DNA of 64,000 nt, taken from positions 930,001 to 994,000 of the forward strand of contig MU001506.1 of NCBI GenBank assembly GCA_010093485.1, read 5' to 3'. A program made the translations under genes and the position numbers. Shown here piece by piece: positions 57,585 to 64,000 of the stretch; positions within the stretch are counted from its first letter, which is position 1, and every line of letters begins with the position of its first letter. The notes beneath the pieces are model-generated. The model was not told the DNA's origin and did not search any database. It saw only the letters and a program-made list of their open reading frames with translations. The stretch comes from Karstenula rhodostoma CBS 690.94. Lineage: Eukaryota > Ascomycota > Dothideomycetes > Pleosporales > Didymosphaeriaceae.

Positions 57585-58936
57585 CTAGGAGGCAAGAAAA
57601 TCCGCAACCCTGACGTCCATGTCGAGACCGTAACGCCAGCGTTCAAATGGAAACGGTAAATATTCGAACTTGCCACCTTTTCCAACAGCCCTAACCATCC
57701 ATGCTCCGCCTCGTTCGCGCTCTCGAGAAAGCCGGAAAGGTCCACGCCGAAACTCCCACCGCTCGCCGATACAACAAGCTCCATGTATGCCTACCACGCC
57801 AACGGTCCATCGAGAGTTGGGGACGATAGCGTCTGCCAGTGCCGCCATCCCCCCGTACATGCGCTTCCGAGCGCTAGGTGGGGCCCATGGTTCGTTCGTG
57901 AATCGCGCCTCGACGTGGAACTGTTGGATGCTGTTGGAGAGCATCGCTGGCGGCTCGAGGTAGGAGAAGTCGAACATGTCTTTGTCGATGGATGCCGGGG
58001 CCTGGGGGTAGCCGTCGTGGATCGCATCGTTGAGGTCCGGTGCCTCGTCCGGGTAGAGCCCCTCATCATCGTCAAGCTCCTCTTCGTCGACGCTCGCTTC
58101 TTCCAGCATGAGGAAGAACGAGTAGAGGTGCGGATGATACGCGAGCTTGAGAAGGCGCATCGTGCTGCGGAACTCGAGCACCTTCAAGCGGGGCACGCCG
58201 TCGTCGTTGTCCAGGAGCAGGCTGTAGAGGGCGTCGAGGGAGTCGCGCTTCGGCTTCGCCCACCGGCGCGTGAGGTTGGCCGGGTAGCCCTCGAGGTGGT
58301 AGATGCTGAAGAGCGTGTCCAGGTGGACGATGATGTCCTCTGCGGTTGCCGGGTGGAGGAGACGCTGGATGTGTAGGTCCGTCGAGAGGTCGGCCGGGTC
58401 GGAGACGTACCACACGCCGCGGTCCTGGAACTGCGAGAGACCCTCGGAAAGCATCTGCTTGTTCGTGAGGAGCCATTGGGGCAGGGCTCGCACCGGGCCT
58501 ATGTAGAGAGATGCGTCAGCAAGGTGGATTTGACCAAGCGGAGAGCAGGGACACTATCTGACATACCATTCCGGCGACCAGGCCACGAGTCGTAGATAGC
58601 GCTGATGGCGGCTCCGGCCCGCGAGATTTCCTTGTCGTCGTCGTCGTCTGGGGCATCCCAAGCAACTCCCATACAGGGCGTGTCCTTCCAGAGGTGGTGG
58701 TAGATCAAGTTGCGGATCTCACGCGCACAGTTGAAGAACCGACAGAGACCTTCCACATCTTGCGTGTCCTGCTGCTCCATCAGGGCGAATGCAGTTTCCT
58801 GGACGGGGCGCTTCTTGCGGAGTGGTTTCGAGGAGCGTGACGCGGACGGAGGCTGACGATGCGGCTTCTGGGGGTCCAAGGCGATGGGCGCCTGCGGCCC
58901 TTTGCGGTTTCCGCGGCGTTGCTTGCGACGGGCCAT
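57585..58936 (-). CDS. uncharacterised F-box/2EXR-like fungal protein, copy B
   Basis: Exons 58936-58567 and 58498-57585 (GTATGT donor, 68-nt intron) give 427 residues. The first 45 residues are Arg/Lys/Pro-rich, with Arg-Lys-Gln-Arg-Arg and Leu-Arg-Lys-Lys-Arg, a possible nuclear signal. Then Phe-Phe-Asn-Cys-Ala-Arg-Glu-Ile-Arg-Asn-Leu-Ile-Tyr-His-His-Leu-Trp matches the F-box-like block of copy A. Exon 2 begins three residues before Ala-Leu-Pro-Gln-Trp-Leu-Leu-Thr-Asn-Lys-Gln-Met-Leu, and Phe-Asp-Phe-Ser-Tyr-Leu-Glu-Pro-Pro follows near residue 310. The intron sits in the same codon phase and at the same distance before Ala-Leu-Pro-Gln-Trp-Leu as in copy A, so the two genes are paralogues. 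An acidic Glu/Asp stretch lies near residue 270. The molecular function is unknown. Confidence 0.87.
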
Positions 58937-59867
58937 CTCTGGAAGAAGTCTCTTGGAAGGTGTCTGGAAGAAATCTCGTGGAAGGTGTCTTTGGATTGTC
59001 TCTTGGGGGAGGTGTGTAGCAGACGCCGCTGAGTTGGGGCAGAGTGCGAATTTATAGCAGTCGGTGTCCTATTCCCTCAGGCACTCCGCACATTCGAGTC
59101 GCGAGTCGGTTCTCTGCAACATGTTCCATTTTCGGTGGATGTACTGGGGTTTTCTGCAGGTGCAGGGGGGTTACCGTGGTTGCGATGGGAGTCAGTGTGC
59201 GGATATGCAGTGGGAATTGTAGTGGTGCGGTGAGAATTCTCCTCGTCAGTTTTTCGACCCGGCAGGCGCGGACAGGAATTGGTGGTGTAACACTTCACCG
59301 TCCACGTTGCCGAACATGCCAAATATCGGTCCGATGACGAGGGATCGGCGTGGTTTCTCGAGCCCGGTCTGTAACGGAAGGCGACATGGAGAATACGCTG
59401 TTAGTTGCGTTGTGTAAAGATTGGGTAGATAACAACAAACTTGAAGTTTTTCGTTATATTCGCGAGTACGTTTGAAGACTGGAATTGACACAGCACATCT
59501 GTAGGCGTTTACAGACGCACATCCCGCCATTCTGAAAGTACAACACACGCGAACAGCATCTCGCTGTCGCGAGATCAAATACTCACGGCCGTTGTCCGAA
59601 TACGCAGATCGACGTGTGTTGTGTTACCTCAAGGCCCCTCAATCGCTTACCAAGTGCCACAAACCCTCGGAATTCTCTCCCGTCGCTCTTTTCTTCTCCT
59701 TTTATTCCTTGAGTCTCTCTCTCTTGCTACTACCTACATCTTAAGCCCTGCATACGGCTCCTGCGAATCCAGCACTTGGGCCGACGATCGGGAAAGGGGT
59801 GTTCGGCCACACGGGCAAGGCGTTTCAGACTCTTTTATATAATAGCGGCAATTATTATGGAAGACAG

Positions 59868-59993
59868 CGTCCAAGATAGTGATAGTGGTGAATAAGTCTA
59901 TGTTTGGATAGAACGATGTCAGGGGAAGGGCGTCCAAGATGGTGATAGTGGTGAATAAGTCTATGTTTGGATAGAACGATGTCGGGAAGGACG
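59868..59993. repeat. tandem duplication, 2 copies of about 63 bp
   Basis: CGTCCAAGATAGTGATAGTG starts one copy at 59868 and a one-base variant starts the next at 59931. The following about 40 nt are identical between copies until near the ends. Confidence 0.88.
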
Positions 59994-61233
59994 TCATCAT
60001 GCGGGTCTCTCTCGTCCCCATCACCACTGTCCTGACCCTCCGCATCGTCGCTACTGTCTTCTTCCGCGCTATTGCCCTCGTCTTCTGTATCGTCGTTCTC
60101 AGTGTGAACTCGTCCTGGAAGCCTTGCTGGGGACCCTATTTGAAAACATATCGATGCGACCGTTCGGGGCCGGGAAAAAGTATTTTGGAGTAGTTTCCTG
60201 AGCAGAGACTGATGGGGAAGTGTTTCAATACCCTGCGTTCGTGCTTGAGTGCTTAGCTCGTATGCTGATGAAGCGAGGAAAGAGCCCGTGACACCGTCAA
60301 AGACACAGGTTGGAGAATGGAATGTGGCAACTACAGCACAGGGATACTACAGATGGGTCCAGGAACACGCAGATTGCGGTCCGCAATTACATGATTGCAA
60401 AACGCCTGCCCATCATTAGTCTGGCTTCTCATTCTACTAGCAAGACAACCATTGTGAAGGTAATCGAGAGAGACCAGGTTGTGTAAGATTCCGAGAATCG
60501 GCACCGGAGTCGTCGAAGTTTGTTGATTTGCGTACTTCCATAAGCCATGGACCACGGGGGCCATTACGATGAAGTGATGCCTAGCGATGGGGACCTGAGC
60601 TGGGACAAGCACCTTCCCGTGCCTGTATGCTATCCGCCTTCTGTCCCTTTGAACCTTTGTGGATGGAAGTGCGATCTACCAACACGACACCCACAAAATA
60701 AGGATGACATAATCACCAAAAGGACATCACTTTACGGGACACTACTTTGTAGTTCGAATCAACAATCAGAAAACCACCAAAAGGACATGATCAGATGCGG
60801 GTTGCTATGTCGAAACGACCAAGGTGGACGGAACTGCACAGGCTAGACTCAGCACTCATGGCTGACCACCACACCACCTGGTGCACATGATGCCACACGA
60901 ACGACTCAAACACAGTGGTTCCCTCGACATGACGACACCCACCAGAAGCACGTTTCCGCGGACCGAAGTACAGTCCGTCGGACCCCCAAAGCCCCAACCA
61001 TGCTCCATGGGACCACTAACACGCCATCCAAAGCCCAAGCCGTGTCGCGCGGGAGCGGCGATGCAAACTCCTGTCAAAGCTGTCGGGTGACAGGTGCGGA
61101 TGCAGTGGGATGCCGGGACCCACCGCCACTGAATCAGCGAACCCCCCTCCTTCGTTTTCGCCTCCCCCCTTCCATCATTCCGCGTCCGCGAGCATGCCCG
61201 CGCGCAGGACAGAGGCCAAATTGCGATCGAATC

Positions 61234-61295
61234 GTGGACGTGTGGATGTGGATGTGGATGTGGATGTGGATGTGGATGTGGATGTGGACGTGGAC
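61234..61295. repeat. hexanucleotide (GTGGAT)n microsatellite, about 9 units
   Basis: The unit GTGGAT repeats with GTGGAC variants at both ends. It would encode alternating Val-Asp on the plus strand, but no gene is supported there. Confidence 0.9.
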
Positions 61296-62436
61296 ATGTC
61301 AAGCCGTTGAACGCTGGGTGCGGCTCCAAGGGCGCTCCGACTCGTATATGCAGCGCGCATCATCCGCCCAAGCTCCCCATGGATGGCAAACGGCAATTTC
61401 GCTAACAAGTGCGACGTAATCGAGTGAGGTTTGGGTTCCTGGGCATGTACATTGCACAGTGAACAGTTACATGCATGGGATGGGAAAGCGAACCCGAGAC
61501 GGCTTTTTGATTAAATACCCAGGCGACGGCGACGCGCGGTCCAAAAAGCAACAAGGATTCGCGACGCAAAACTCTATGAATCCCTCGATTCCCGCGCAAC
61601 CCTGAAGTCTGAGATCTCGCCCCGCAAATCGAAATCTACGCCCATGATTCAAGCTCGAAGCTAGTTTCTAGTATTGGTTTTTTTTTACCCGGCACGCCAC
61701 ACAACAACGGCACCAGCCGCTCGCTCGCGCGCGCGCAGAGCGCCAAAGGCGGTCCCTTTTGTTGCGCTGCGCTGCGATTCAGGGAACAGGGGCCTGGCCC
61801 CCATGGGATGGGTGCGTTAAAGTTTGAGCGCCATCCGTCCGTCCCCACGAAAATAACATTGACACTTTGTTTGCAACCCGAATCCGAACCCACCTTCCCC
61901 CCCCTGCTCCCAGAAACCCCGTCACAGCACGATGCTGCTGAGCTGAGTCTGGTCTGTCGGCGCGTTGCCTCGCTTGCCGGAGCGCGGGCCTTCAATCTCC
62001 GCAGTTCTGCAACGCGTGCCCGTTGTGCGACGGTGATGCGCCCTCCTCCGTCATAATTGATTGTGCAGCGTGGGGCGGGCGCGGCGCAGCGTAGAGGAGG
62101 CGGCGAATGGCGAGGTGCATCAGGAAAGGAAACAGGGAGTTTGTTTGATTCATCTTGCTTCTAGTCTTGAAGGGGCGGGTGCCCCGATGCAGAAAGCCGG
62201 CGCGATATTGGCCACGCGAAGGTTTGGTGTTCCGCAGACGAGACGGTCCCTGATGGCCGTGGCAGACGGACGGCGCAAACAACGGGGCGGACGGCCGCTT
62301 TCTTTGCATGCAACCGCCCTCATCCTCATCCGCAGCAGACAGAGCAGAAAGGCCAGGCCGTGGCAGGGCCCCCGCTGGATGCATTGCACGAATGACGGTG
62401 ACACCCCCCAAGCTGGGGAAGCGGGAGCAAGCAGCC

Positions 62437-62461
62437 CAACGCAACGCAACGCAACGCAACG
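62437..62461. repeat. pentanucleotide (CAACG)5 microsatellite
   Basis: Five perfect units of CAACG lie in GC-rich non-coding sequence. Confidence 0.9.
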
Positions 62462-63340
62462 TTCCGGCCTCCCGAACCATGCACGGTTGAAGGCGGCGGC
62501 GTTGCTTGCCGCCACCGCTGCTGCGACGAGTACCGAGCTGCGGCACAGCTACTGGCACCAGCTGGTCTGATCTTCCCAGTTGATGTGCATGGTGGACAGC
62601 GATCAATGCTCATCTTACCATGCAAACGGTCCAACGTCCGCACCGCCTTACCACAACCCAACTAGGACCGCCCTCGCTCTCGCCCAATGCGACGCGCAAC
62701 CTGGTGCTACTGCAGTCCAACCATCATCATTACCCAATCTTGCAACACCAAGGCACATGTTTGCTGCTCTTCGCTTCACCTAGCGCCATCCATTGTTCCC
62801 CACCCTGCCTGGCCATTGCTGACCGTGGCGCAAACCCTCCGTCACCAGTCAAGCCATTGTGCACGCCTTTCGAAACACATGCCCTATACATGTCATCTAT
62901 ACCAGAAACAGACTTCACTCCCCTTGCCACTCGCATGCTTTGCTTGCCCAACATACTCGGACGAAGCGAGCTTGCTACAAATGGTACAGAAACATTGGAC
63001 ATCATCAAAGTGCTAAAGCCCTTTTTGACGCCATGTAGATATGCTATGGATCCTCAAACTAGTCAAGGTCGTACGGGGGTATATGTGAAAGTAGAGTACA
63101 GGTACATGCACCATGCATGAGGTGTAAATGCGTGTATGAAATCCGACGCTCGGACCTCGACATAGCGGCCTGTGCCGCCGAGCTTTTGTCGGAAGCGCCC
63201 AAAGGGTCCTGTGGAGTCGACTAGAAGCGGACCAAAATCATGCCGCCCCAGGCAATGAACAGCGATAGCGGACCGGTGGGACTTGTGCGACAAGTTCTTG
63301 ACTGCAATGGCCGAGCCCAGCCTTCCCTCGCGGCATGATG

Positions 63341-64000
63341 CTAGTGAGCAGTTTCTTCCCTCTTCACCCTCTTTCCCTCTCCATGTACGTCGTGAAACAT
63401 GTTGTCCGAGTCGTCAAGAGGGGGTATGTAATGTCCTAGTACCCGCGCTATCGTTGGAGGTATTCGCGGGTCTGTCTTAGGATCAAACCCCGATCGTCCC
63501 GATGCAGCTTCTTTGTTCGCCTGATCCGGGGGCGGCGTCAAATGTGATGTTCGTGGTGGAGACTCGGTGGCCCGTTTCTGCAACTTCGTAGGAGGGGACG
63601 TATTCTGCACCGATTCCTCAAACTTTCTCTTGCTGCCTGATGAATGGTCCATACAATTACAATGACCACCCGAATGCAGTTGCCTCCACTGGTTGAAATC
63701 CGCGTCTTTTTTGTTCTGATAGTCGGCCAGTTTTGTACTCACAGCGCCCATATTCTGCTGCATTTCCTGGGGTGTGCGAGACGGTTTCTGGGGCAAACCC
63801 TCTGTATCTGGTGGCGGATAGGTCCATATCGCGTGGCAAAATTCACACTTTTCTCTCAAACTTTCTGCATCAGCGTGGGATACGCCCGGTGAATACCTGG
63901 GAGTGTGCTGCGAGACACTAGCGCTCGGAGAGAACGAAGGAGCTTCTGTGATCAGAGATTCCGAAGGTAGAGTAGATGGTGGAACCGGAGGAGGTGGCAT
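63341..64000 (-). CDS. partial or edge gene, Pro/Ser-rich protein with Cys/His pairs
   Basis: A minus-strand frame of 219 codons ends at 63341 and is open to the last base of the window, where an ATG happens to be complete. It may start there or extend beyond. Residues 1-48 are Pro/Ser-rich. Then come Lys-Cys-Glu-Phe-Cys-His and, about 60 residues later, His-Cys-Asn-Cys-Met-Asp-His, which could form a zinc site. A basic Lys-Arg-Lys-Phe and a C-terminal Lys-Arg-Val-Lys-Arg hint at nuclear location. The family is not recognised. The sustained length and the paired Cys argue for a real gene. Confidence 0.5.
   Translation of the reverse strand: MPPPPVPPSTLPSESLITEAPSFSPSASVSQHTPRYSPGVSHADAESLREKCEFCHAIWTYPPPDTEGLPQKPSRTPQEMQQNMGAVSTKLADYQNKKDADFNQWRQLHSGGHCNCMDHSSGSKRKFEESVQNTSPPTKLQKRATESPPRTSHLTPPPDQANKEAASGRSGFDPKTDPRIPPTIARVLGHYIPPLDDSDNMFHDVHGEGKRVKREETAH

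Larger units (their letters stand above)
58937..63340. other. 4.4 kb region without a supportable gene
   Basis: The left end is the promoter side of copy B. Short frames at 59999-60193, 60547-60846, 60856-61329 and several in the GC-rich part (61.7-62.6 kb) have no family features or splice support. A 63-bp tandem duplication and two microsatellites are listed separately. Confidence 0.4.

Noticed and set aside
59999..60193. 64-codon frame with a hydrophobic N-terminus resembling a signal peptide
   Set aside because: Very short, beside a tandem duplication, and with no Cys pattern typical of secreted peptides.

Overview
The window looks like nuclear DNA of a filamentous ascomycete (Pezizomycotina, probably a Dothideomycete; the class is inference). 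The reasons are split genes with short GT-AG introns (mostly 40-90 nt, several with CTAAC-like branch sites), a Zn2Cys6 regulator, a fungal rhodopsin-like 7TM protein, a small cysteine-rich secreted protein, and a 6.7 kb extremely AT-rich block with the dinucleotide signature of repeat-induced point mutation (RIP). I rebuilt 22 protein genes. For every multi-exon model the exon lengths sum to a whole number of codons and the joins restore family-typical residues where a family is known.

Layout. 1-18 kb is gene-dense: a disordered-protein fragment, a RING-like protein, an NAD-dependent epimerase-like enzyme, a C2H2 zinc-finger protein with an acidic N-terminus, a class I alpha-1,2-mannosidase (GH47), a metallo-beta-lactamase-fold hydrolase, ribosomal protein eL38 head-to-head with an 88-residue membrane protein, an uncharacterised 555-residue protein, and a 3-hydroxyisobutyrate-dehydrogenase-like gene that needs a GC-AG intron. 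18.80-25.48 kb is the AT-rich block. It has no open frame of gene size, is bounded by perfect 20-bp inverted repeats, and has a 9-bp direct repeat just outside. I read it as a RIP-destroyed DNA transposon. 25.6-31.7 kb is housekeeping: IDH1, BUD23, an SVP26/TEX261-like Golgi protein and a BTB protein. 33.5-44.7 kb holds a second hydroxyacid-dehydrogenase-like gene, then a 7TM rhodopsin-like protein, a cytochrome P450 and a Zn2Cys6 factor, all on the minus strand. 47.8-59 kb holds a gelsolin/severin-type actin regulator, the secreted cysteine-rich protein, PEX10, and two convergent paralogues that share an intron position. A partial gene runs off the right edge.

Three long stretches (44.7-47.8, 49.0-53.1 and 58.9-63.3 kb) contain no gene I can support, only microsatellites and a short tandem duplication. 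Most genes are unrelated housekeeping loci. The only neighbourhood suggesting joint function is receptor-like protein, P450 and regulator at 35.7-44.7 kb, and no backbone synthase accompanies it. The most unusual object is the TIR-bounded RIP block, which ends only 125 nt before the IDH1 start codon.
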